From assembly GCA_028288625.1 (NCBI GenBank), contig JAQBNI010000142.1, forward strand, positions 1-38,438: a stretch of 38,438 bases of DNA, in the 5' to 3' direction. Source of the stretch: Bacteroidota bacterium. GTDB taxonomy: Bacteria > Bacteroidota > Bacteroidia > Chitinophagales > JADIYW01. Positions 31,775-38,438 of this stretch are shown here, piece by piece (position 1 is the stretch's first letter; each line of letters opens with the position of its first letter). The notes beneath the pieces are model-generated. The model worked only from the letters and a program-made list of their open reading frames with translations. It made no database searches and was not told the origin of the DNA. The translations under genes and the position numbers were made by a program.

Positions 31775-33304
31775 ATGAAGATAACAGGCATAAAAAACCG
31801 CGCGGAAACTGCAAAGCAGCTATATCCTTACCAAGCAGAATATATAGAAAGAATTTTTCAGCATTTACTGGAAAATGAAAAACGTGAAAATATCGTTTTC
31901 CAATTGCCAACAGGCGGCGGAAAAACAGTCATCTTCTCTGAGATCTCGCGCAAATACATCGAACAATACCAGAAAAAAATTCTTATTCTCACCCATAGAA
32001 TAGAATTGCTTAAACAGACTTCCAACGCTTTGGAAGAAGCGGGCATCCATTGCAAATTAATTACGAGTGAAGTGGAAGATATTCCGGATCAAGAGGAATA
32101 TTTGTGTTTTCTAGCAATGGTGGAAACGCTGAACAATCGTTTGAAAGATGATGAAGAATATTTGCAGGATATTGATTTAGTGATCGTCGATGAAGCGCAT
32201 TACAATTCCTTCCGTAAAATTTTTCATTATTTCAGAAATGCGATCATTCTTGGTGTAACCGCAACACCTTTAAGTTCTAACCAGAACTTACCGCTGCAGC
32301 AAAACTATAAAAAGCTGATCATCGGGGATTCTATAAAAGAATTAGTATCGAAAGGATATTTGAGTGATGCAACAACTTATACGTATGATGTTCATCTTGG
32401 AGGATTAAAAGTAGGTATCGATGGTGATTATACCGTAAGTTCTCTTGATCGTATCTATATGCATTTTGACATGCATGAAAAATTACTGCGCGCATACCAG
32501 GAAAAAGCAAAAGGAAAGAAGACGCTGATCTTTAACAGCTCTGTCGCCACTTCAAAATCGGTAGAGAAATTTTTATCGGATCAGGGCGTTTCTATTCGTC
32601 ACCTTGACAGTACAAGCAACAAGCAGGATAGAAAAGATGTATTGCAATGGCTTAAGGAAACACCCGATGCAATTGTAACGAGTGTTGGAATTCTGACTAC
32701 AGGTTTTGATGAGCCTACTGTTGAATGTATCATTTTAAATCGTGCAACACGTTCCCTGACTTTATATCACCAGATGATCGGTCGAGGCAGCCGGGTATTG
32801 CCAACTAAAAATCATTTCACTGTTATTGATCTTGGAAATAATGCGAGACGTTTAGGCTTATGGCAGGATTTTATCGATTGGAGAGATGTATTCGTCAATC
32901 CTGAAAAATTCCTCGAGCATTTATACGAACGCGAATTGCAAATGGAAAAAGGTTTGATATACGATCTTCCTGATACTGTAAAAGAGCTTTTTCCGAATAC
33001 AGCAGATTTCGATTTCGACATGGAGAAAGTGTATTACTCTTTGTATAACAAGGGAAAGAAAACACTGGAGTCGCTGGATATTTCGATCGAAAATCATTTT
33101 CAGCGTGTAAAAGAAAATTCCACAAACTACCTTGATACGCTGCCGCTGATCAGTTCATTACAGGATGAGATACAATACAGGCTGAATGTTTATATCAGCT
33201 GCTTAAGCAAGGCAACAAGAAATTATTTCAATTATCTCCTGGAAAATTATAACGAGAAATTGCACGCGAAACTAAAAGGTGCGTTGCCGTTCAGCGAAGA
33301 ATAA
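31775..33304 (+). CDS. DEAD/DEAH superfamily 2 helicase
   Basis: This 509-residue protein (from the ATG at 31775) has a standard SF2 layout. A Q-like region YPYQAEYIERIF is followed by Walker A LPTGGGKT near residue 47, DEAH near 138 (VIVDEAHYNSF), GVTATP, then a second RecA domain with TTGFDEPTVECIILNRATRSLTLYHQMIGRGSR. It resembles the helicase part of restriction- or repair-associated proteins, but it has no nuclease domain. The C-terminal 170 residues (after about 340) look like a separate helical domain. The longer TTG start at 31754 adds seven residues and lacks support. The gene is free-standing and its cellular role is not known. Confidence 0.92.
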   Translation: MKITGIKNRAETAKQLYPYQAEYIERIFQHLLENEKRENIVFQLPTGGGKTVIFSEISRKYIEQYQKKILILTHRIELLKQTSNALEEAGIHCKLITSEVEDIPDQEEYLCFLAMVETLNNRLKDDEEYLQDIDLVIVDEAHYNSFRKIFHYFRNAIILGVTATPLSSNQNLPLQQNYKKLIIGDSIKELVSKGYLSDATTYTYDVHLGGLKVGIDGDYTVSSLDRIYMHFDMHEKLLRAYQEKAKGKKTLIFNSSVATSKSVEKFLSDQGVSIRHLDSTSNKQDRKDVLQWLKETPDAIVTSVGILTTGFDEPTVECIILNRATRSLTLYHQMIGRGSRVLPTKNHFTVIDLGNNARRLGLWQDFIDWRDVFVNPEKFLEHLYERELQMEKGLIYDLPDTVKELFPNTADFDFDMEKVYYSLYNKGKKTLESLDISIENHFQRVKENSTNYLDTLPLISSLQDEIQYRLNVYISCLSKATRNYFNYLLENYNEKLHAKLKGALPFSEE

Positions 33305-33327
33305 AATCTAAACGTAATTCTGAAAAT

Positions 33328-34815
33328 TTATTTCTTCCCATATTCTTCAAAAGACGTATCTGGTGCAGCACCTGTAATATGACTACGTTTTTTGCTATAT
33401 CCGAAATACACTACAAAGCCAATTACCAGCCACACAACTAATCTTATCCATGTATCTATAGGTAAGAAGACCATCATAAATAAACATACGGCAATTCCAA
33501 GTATCGGAATAAGCGGAACCAGCGGCGTTCTGAATGCTCTTGGTGCATTCGGCATTTTGTGGCGCAGGATCATTACCCCGAAGCAAACTAATATAAATGC
33601 AAATAGTGTTCCGATGCTCGTCATTTCACCTACCACTCTTCCAGGAACAAATGCAGCAAATAGACTCACAAATAAAGCAAACAGCATGTTAGATTTAAAA
33701 GGAGTGTGGAATTTAGGATGGACATCAGAAAAAACCTTAGGAATCAATCCATCTCTCGACATAGAATAAAAAACTCTTGATTGTCCTAACAATAACACCA
33801 ATATTACTGAAGAGTATCCTGCAAGGATAGCAACTATAACTCCTTGCTTTAACCATACAAATGGTGTGTGGTCAATTGCCACTGCAACCGGTGCTATGCC
33901 GTCCTGTCCTTTAAATTCAGTATAGTTTGCTAACCCCGTCATCACGTATGCAAACAAAATATACAAGACTGTGCAGATCGCTAACGAACCCAGGATACCG
34001 ATCGGCATATTGCGTTTCGGATTTTTTGTTTCCTGTGCTGCAGTGCTCACGGCATCAAATCCTATGTATGCAAAAAATACGATTGCAGCAGCTCTCACAA
34101 TTCCGCTCCAGCCATACTCTCCGAATTTCCCCGTGTTCTGAATAATGTAAGGAACGTGGTTAGCAGGATTCATGTATTTCCATCCTAAAATAATAAAAGC
34201 AAAAACAACAATTAATTTAAGGATTACGATGAAGGTGGTAAATGCAGTGGATTCTTTAATGCCTCTTGCAAGAATTAGTGAAACGGTTACAACAATAAAT
34301 ACAGCAGGCAAATTCACCATACCATGGACCACTGTACCATTGGCTAATGTTGCCGAATCAAAAGGCGACATCACCAATTGCGGTGGAAGATCAATTCCGA
34401 AATTTGAAAATAACTTTACAAGGTAACGGCTCCAGCTTATAGAAACCGTGGCAGCTCCCACGGCATATTCCAATACAAGGTCCCAGCCAATGATCCATGC
34501 AACGAGTTCACCCATTGTAGCATATGAATAAGTATACGCGCTTCCCGCGATTGGGATCATCGAGGCAAATTCTGCATAGCATAAACCGGCAAATGCACAG
34601 CCTATACCGGCAATAATAAAAGATAATGTGATCGCAGGACCGGCATTATTCGCAGCAGCAACTCCCGTAATAGAAAATAATCCTGCGCCGATGATGGCAC
34701 CAATCCCTAAAGCGATCAGCCCGCGTGCGGTGAGTGTTTTCTTTAAACCTTTTTCAGATTCATCGGCTTCTAATATTAATTGATTTAAGGGTTTTCTAGC
34801 GAATAAATTTGCCAT
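33328..34815 (-). CDS. APC-superfamily amino acid permease (cationic amino acid transporter type)
   Basis: This 495-residue permease imports amino acids or related compounds by secondary transport. The first helix motif LIALGIGAIIGAGLFSITG is the APC signature, and about 12 to 13 helices follow. The long soluble N-terminal segment (about 30 residues) and the sequence AGSAYTYSYATMGELVAWIIGWDLVLEY point to the cationic-type (CAT) branch. I start at the ATG at 34815 (MANLFARKPL) because upstream extension yields a non-conserved leader running into manC. It lies 113 bases downstream of manC on the same strand, so the two may be cotranscribed, although the functions are unrelated. It converges on the helicase with 23 bases between. 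Confidence 0.92.
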   Translation of the reverse strand: MANLFARKPLNQLILEADESEKGLKKTLTARGLIALGIGAIIGAGLFSITGVAAANNAGPAITLSFIIAGIGCAFAGLCYAEFASMIPIAGSAYTYSYATMGELVAWIIGWDLVLEYAVGAATVSISWSRYLVKLFSNFGIDLPPQLVMSPFDSATLANGTVVHGMVNLPAVFIVVTVSLILARGIKESTAFTTFIVILKLIVVFAFIILGWKYMNPANHVPYIIQNTGKFGEYGWSGIVRAAAIVFFAYIGFDAVSTAAQETKNPKRNMPIGILGSLAICTVLYILFAYVMTGLANYTEFKGQDGIAPVAVAIDHTPFVWLKQGVIVAILAGYSSVILVLLLGQSRVFYSMSRDGLIPKVFSDVHPKFHTPFKSNMLFALFVSLFAAFVPGRVVGEMTSIGTLFAFILVCFGVMILRHKMPNAPRAFRTPLVPLIPILGIAVCLFMMVFLPIDTWIRLVVWLVIGFVVYFGYSKKRSHITGAAPDTSFEEYGKK

Positions 34816-34928
34816 AGGAAGAATTATAGTTAATGGAATTTCTGAATTTGTGAATGAATATATTGAAAAATAATCAGAACCAAGAATCAGGAAGCAAGAA
34901 TCATGTATCCGGGTTCCTTTCCGTGGCA

Positions 34929-36011
34929 TTACAAGAACTTATCTCCTTTCTTCATTTTGATATCATGCGTAAATTCCTTGATGCGCTGCTCTTCATCCTT
35001 GCTGCAGATCAGCAGTACATCTTCGGTATCTACAACGATAAAATTTTCAAGACCTTGTATAACAACTAGCTTTTCATGAGGTACATTGATGATGTTGTTG
35101 TTGGAATCATATACCACAACATTTTTTCCATTCACCGCATTCTGTAAGTAATCCTTATCTTTCTCTGCATACAAAGAAGCCCACGTTCCAAGATCACTCC
35201 AGCCAAAGCTTGAGGGCAGCGTATATACATTGTCTGCAATTTCCATCACACCATAATCAATGGAAATACTCGGGCAGGTAATAAAAGCTTTTTCAACGGC
35301 TGCTCTTTCTCCGGGAGTAAATATTTTATCTTCCACTTCCACAAACGCATCATACACTTCAATTAAATTTTTTTCAAGCGCACTTAAAATACTTTTTACG
35401 TTCCAGATAAATATTCCGCCATTCCACAGAAAATCACCACTTGCAAGAAATTGTTCAGCAACATCTTTTTGCGGCTTCTCCGTAAACGTTTTTACTTTGT
35501 GAATTCCTGGACTGGCTTCTTCTTCGTAATACTGGATATAACCATAACCGGTATCCGGTCTTGTTGGACGAATGCCTAAAGTAGCTAATGCATTATTTTT
35601 GGAAACAAAATCCAGTGCAAGTTCCGCGATCCGCACAAACTCTTCTTCATCCAGAATAATATGATCTGATGGTGCTACAATAATATTCGCGTCGGGATTA
35701 AGCTTGTTGATCTTAAAAGCACTGTAGGCGATACACGGCGCGGTATTTTTTCTTGCAGGTTCCGTGAGAATTTGCTGATCTGTAATATCAGGTAATTGTT
35801 GCTTAACATGACTTATATAGTCTGTATGTGTGAGAATGAAAATATTTTCTTTCGGACATATTTTCAGGAAGCGATCGTAGGTGGATTGTATAAGTGTTCT
35901 GCCTGTTCCGAGTATATCAAGGAATTGCTTAGGACCGGCTGTTCTGCTTGCAGGCCAAAAGCGGCTCCCGATCCCTCCTGCCATGATTGCTGCATACGTA
36001 TTCTTGTTCAT
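34929..36011 (-). CDS. manC: Mannose-1-phosphate guanylyltransferase
   Basis: This 360-residue enzyme forms GDP-mannose from mannose-1-phosphate and GTP, feeding polysaccharide and O-antigen synthesis. The N-terminal nucleotidyltransferase motif GGIGSRFWPASRTAGPKQF is complete, as are the conserved TEPARKNTAPCIAYSA and FVEKP-like (TFTEKPQKD) segments, and SIDYGVMEIADNVYTLPSSFGWSDLGTWASLY. The C-terminal phosphomannose-isomerase cupin of bifunctional proteins is absent, so this is the short single-domain form. The ATG start is supported by a TACCTTTG box 10 bases upstream. It is divergent from recQ. Confidence 0.95.
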   Translation of the reverse strand: MNKNTYAAIMAGGIGSRFWPASRTAGPKQFLDILGTGRTLIQSTYDRFLKICPKENIFILTHTDYISHVKQQLPDITDQQILTEPARKNTAPCIAYSAFKINKLNPDANIIVAPSDHIILDEEEFVRIAELALDFVSKNNALATLGIRPTRPDTGYGYIQYYEEEASPGIHKVKTFTEKPQKDVAEQFLASGDFLWNGGIFIWNVKSILSALEKNLIEVYDAFVEVEDKIFTPGERAAVEKAFITCPSISIDYGVMEIADNVYTLPSSFGWSDLGTWASLYAEKDKDYLQNAVNGKNVVVYDSNNNIINVPHEKLVVIQGLENFIVVDTEDVLLICSKDEEQRIKEFTHDIKMKKGDKFL

Positions 36012-36021
36012 AGTTGGTTCA

Positions 36022-36029
36022 CAAAGGTA
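36022..36029 (-). promoter_or_regulatory. Probable manC promoter -7 box (TACCTTTG)
   Basis: The minus strand reads TACCTTTG, fitting TAnnTTTG, 10 bases before the manC ATG. A TTGG lies about 14 bases further upstream, shorter than the usual spacing, so the -33 assignment is uncertain. Confidence 0.45.
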
Positions 36030-36141
36030 ACAAATTGAATCACCAATGACATGGAATAACGGTAATTAGTGAGCATCTAAATTATACAATTAATTAAAAG
36101 TTACATAATCAATTTTAACAGTCGGAATCAAGGCGTTTCGG

Positions 36142-36149
36142 TAATTTTG
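36142..36149 (+). promoter_or_regulatory. Probable recQ promoter -7 box (TAATTTTG)
   Basis: TAATTTTG fits TAnnTTTG. It gives a leader of about 60 bases before the recQ ATG at 36215, which contains a terminator-like hairpin (36171-36197). Confidence 0.45.
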
Positions 36150-36170
36150 AGTATATTAAAGTGATAATTT

Positions 36171-36197
36171 CGTCCATCCTGTTGTGATGGCGTTTTT
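36171..36197 (+). terminator. Terminator-like hairpin in the recQ leader
   Basis: The arms CG-T-CCATC (36171-36178) and GATGG-CG (36186-36192) pair with one bulged T and a 7-base loop, followed directly by TTTTT. It lies between the putative promoter and the recQ ATG, so it could act as an attenuator rather than an ordinary end-of-gene terminator. No leader peptide is visible. Confidence 0.55.
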
Positions 36198-36214
36198 ATT
36201 GTAACAAATTATAT

Positions 36215-38419
36215 ATGAGTGTTCAACCAATTTCAATTACAAGCGCGCTAAAAGAGTATTTCGGATTTGAAAAATTTAAAGGCAACCAGCAAACTATTAT
36301 AGAAAGCATATTAGCAGGTAAAGATACATTTGTAATCATGCCAACCGGTGGCGGCAAGTCATTGTGCTACCAGTTACCCGCAATTATTTCTGAAGGCACC
36401 GCGATCATTGTTTCTCCTCTTATTGCATTAATGAAAAACCAGGTGGATTTGATCCGGGGTTACAGCAGTACGGATAGCATTGCGCATTTTATTAATTCGC
36501 AGTTGAACAAGGCGCAGATCACACAGGTAAAAAAAGACATTACAACAGGCAAATGCAAGTTGTTATATGTGGCTCCTGAATCTTTAGTGAAACAGGAAAA
36601 TATTGACTTCCTTAAAACCATAAAAATTTCTTTTGTTGCCGTAGACGAAGCGCATTGCATTTCTGAATGGGGTCATGATTTTCGTCCTGAATATCGCAAG
36701 ATAAAAAGCATGCTTGGAGAAATTGAAGACAATATTCCACTCGTTGCATTGACAGCAACTGCAACGCCTAAAGTGCAATCCGATATTGTGAAAACGCTCG
36801 GAATGAAAGATCCGCATATCTATATCTCATCTTTCTTACGCGAGAATTTATATTACGAAATAAAAAGTAAAACCAGCAAGCAGGATGCGATAAAGGATAT
36901 TATTAAGTACATTAAAAAAGACGGACATAAATCCGGTATCATTTATTGTTTGAGCAGAAATTCTACGGAAGAGCTTGCAGAAGTATTACAGGTGAATGGA
37001 ATTAATGCAGCGGCTTATCATGCAGGCTTGGATCCACATGTTCGCAGTGAGCGACAAGATCAATTCTTAATGGAAGATGTTGAAGTGATCGTAGCGACGA
37101 TCGCATTCGGAATGGGAATAGATAAGCCGGATGTGCGTTTTGTGATTCACTTTGATATTCCAAAATCACTGGAAAATTATTACCAGGAAACCGGTCGTGC
37201 AGGCAGAGATGGATTGGAAGGAAATTGCATTGCATATTTTTCTCCTAAAGAAATTCATAAGTTCGAGAAATTTATTTTATCGAATAAGGAAAAATCTGTT
37301 GCGGAAAAAGAGATCGCAGTGATGCAGCTGAGTGAAGTGGAGGCTTATGCTGAAAGCGGTGAGTGCAGGAAGAAATTGGTATTGCATTATTTCGGTGAAG
37401 AAATGAATAACTGCGGAAGCTGTGATAATTGCCTGCATCCGAAGGAACAAATAGAAGCGAAAGAAGAGATCAAGCTTGCATTGCAGGTGGTAGCGGAAAC
37501 AAACGAGCGTGTGAATATTCCAAGCGTTATAAATATTTTAACGGGTAGAAAATCCGCAGACATTACCACGAATAATTACGACAAAATAAAGATTTTCGGC
37601 AAGGGTGCAGAACGCGATATGTTGTTCTGGAATTCTGTAGTTAGAAAAGCGATACTCGGGAATTTACTGGAAAAAGATATTGAGCAATACGGCGTTTTAA
37701 AATTAACGGAAGAAGGAAAAAAATTCATTAAGAAACCTGTATCCGCAAAGATCGTATTGAATCATAAATTTGAAGACGGCGAGGATGATGATGATGTGCA
37801 ATTGAATGGAAAAGCGAATGCTATCGAGCCACAATTGTTTGCGCTTTTAAAAGACATCAGGAAATCTGTCGCGAAAAAAATGAGCGTTCCTACGTATGTC
37901 GTTTTCCAGGATCCTTCTTTAGAAGAAATGGCGACGCTGTTCCCGATCACGCTGGAGGAACTGAGCAATATCACAGGCGTGAGCAACGGTAAGGCACAAC
38001 GCTTTGGTAAAGAATTCTGTGCAGCAATCGCAAAGTATGTAGAGGATAATAATATTGAGCGCTTCGCGGATTTCGACAATATTAAATCGGCACACAAGAA
38101 TTCGAGCACGAAGGTGAATATCATTAAATCCATTGATAAAAAAATGCCGCTCGAGCACATCGCAAGTTCTTTCGGTTTGCAGATGGATGACCTGATCACA
38201 GAGCTGGAAACTATTGTAAGCTCTGGTACGAAGGTAAATATCAATTATTATTTGCAAGACGCAGTGGATGAAGATATCCAGGAAGAAATTCACGATTACT
38301 TTATGCAGGCGGAAACCGACGATGTAAATATCGCTTTCAAAAAACTAAAAGCAGAAGACATTGAGCTTCGCGAGATACAATTAGTGCGTCTGAAATTTTT
38401 AAGTGAAGTGGCGAATTAA
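36215..38419 (+). CDS. recQ: ATP-dependent DNA helicase RecQ
   Basis: RecQ unwinds recombination and replication intermediates 3' to 5'. The 734-residue protein is complete. Walker A is MPTGGGKS near residue 43-50, the DEAH box VDEAHCISEWGHDFRPEY is near 144, and QETGRAGRDG is the SF2 motif VI. A Zn-binding RQC part follows with ECRKKLVLHYFGEEMNNCGSCDNC. A winged helix and then an HRDC domain lie after it (LFALLKDIRKSVAKKMSVPTYVVFQD...LSNITGVSNGKAQRFG). The last 110 residues form a further helical HTH-type extension, making it longer than E. coli RecQ (609). It is divergent from manC. Confidence 0.97.
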   Translation: MSVQPISITSALKEYFGFEKFKGNQQTIIESILAGKDTFVIMPTGGGKSLCYQLPAIISEGTAIIVSPLIALMKNQVDLIRGYSSTDSIAHFINSQLNKAQITQVKKDITTGKCKLLYVAPESLVKQENIDFLKTIKISFVAVDEAHCISEWGHDFRPEYRKIKSMLGEIEDNIPLVALTATATPKVQSDIVKTLGMKDPHIYISSFLRENLYYEIKSKTSKQDAIKDIIKYIKKDGHKSGIIYCLSRNSTEELAEVLQVNGINAAAYHAGLDPHVRSERQDQFLMEDVEVIVATIAFGMGIDKPDVRFVIHFDIPKSLENYYQETGRAGRDGLEGNCIAYFSPKEIHKFEKFILSNKEKSVAEKEIAVMQLSEVEAYAESGECRKKLVLHYFGEEMNNCGSCDNCLHPKEQIEAKEEIKLALQVVAETNERVNIPSVINILTGRKSADITTNNYDKIKIFGKGAERDMLFWNSVVRKAILGNLLEKDIEQYGVLKLTEEGKKFIKKPVSAKIVLNHKFEDGEDDDDVQLNGKANAIEPQLFALLKDIRKSVAKKMSVPTYVVFQDPSLEEMATLFPITLEELSNITGVSNGKAQRFGKEFCAAIAKYVEDNNIERFADFDNIKSAHKNSSTKVNIIKSIDKKMPLEHIASSFGLQMDDLITELETIVSSGTKVNINYYLQDAVDEDIQEEIHDYFMQAETDDVNIAFKKLKAEDIELREIQLVRLKFLSEVAN

Positions 38420-38438
38420 TAAGTAAACTCTACCAGGT

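Noticed and set aside
34850-34928. Short AAGAATCA direct repeats in the manC-permease spacer
   Set aside because: Two imperfect 8-base copies in an AT-rich spacer are within what chance or local slippage would give.
34816-34929. A longer permease start reaching into manC
   Set aside because: The extra 38 residues are not membrane-like and lie over the manC end; the ATG at 34815 gives the conserved permease N-terminus.
1-38438. tRNA, rRNA, CRISPR arrays, transposase or phage genes
   Set aside because: I looked through intergenic gaps and found no cloverleaf, regularly spaced repeats or recognisable mobility enzymes other than the DUF559 candidate.

Overview
The window looks like a chromosomal segment from a Bacteroidota bacterium, probably a Chitinophagales/Cytophagales/Sphingobacteriales-type lineage rather than a gut Bacteroides. 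Supporting signs are a PorP/SprF protein beside a giant PKD-repeat protein with a CHU_C / type B type IX secretion tail, TAnnTTTG promoter boxes just upstream of several genes, a mevalonate pathway cluster, a Flavobacterium-type membrane pyrophosphatase, and AT-rich DNA with little Shine-Dalgarno signal. I saw no rRNA, tRNA, CRISPR array, phage genes or transposase. Every gap between genes is shorter than 300 bases.

Layout: (1) 1-6.9 kb, minus strand: mfd, a small exported protein, the ion-pumping pyrophosphatase hppA with an odd Cys/Met-rich tail, and a small membrane protein. (2) 7.0-12.4 kb, plus: a PorP/SprF-like outer membrane protein and a 1412-residue PKD adhesin, probably a secretion partner and its cargo. 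(3) 12.4-14.8 kb: an oxidative-stress module of ahpD and ahpC (minus) divergent from oxyR (plus), with an ATAG-N7-CTAT OxyR half-site between them. (4) 14.8-18.0 kb, minus: an ECF sigma factor overlapping a membrane protein gene, a lipoprotein, and rlmN. (5) 18.0-22.8 kb, plus: amidohydrolase, coaX, an outer membrane protein and a TPR protein, closely spaced. (6) 22.8-27.7 kb: hemJ, mntH, and mntR divergent from mntH with a DtxR-type palindrome, then a YgjP-type metallopeptidase, an AT-rich potassium channel and a lipoprotein. (7) 27.8-31.6 kb, plus: mevalonate pathway genes fni, hmgR (class II) and a GYDIA-type GHMP kinase. (8) 31.7-38.4 kb: a superfamily 2 helicase, an amino acid permease, manC and recQ.

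The most unusual item lies inside the mevalonate cluster. A 511-bp insert between fni and hmgR carries one intact DUF559 (PD-(D/E)XK nuclease-like) gene and a 3' tail of nested GC-rich hairpins. It is bounded by a perfect 22-bp direct repeat made of the last codons of fni plus the hmgR leader. This looks like a minimal mobile element that repaired or duplicated its target so that both host genes stayed intact. Secondary leads are a 4 x 7-bp tandem repeat inside the GHMP kinase reading frame, an A10 run that truncates a basic tail on the TPR protein, the HppA tail, near-leaderless promoters, and a terminator-like hairpin in the recQ leader. All functional calls come from reading motifs; no database search was run.
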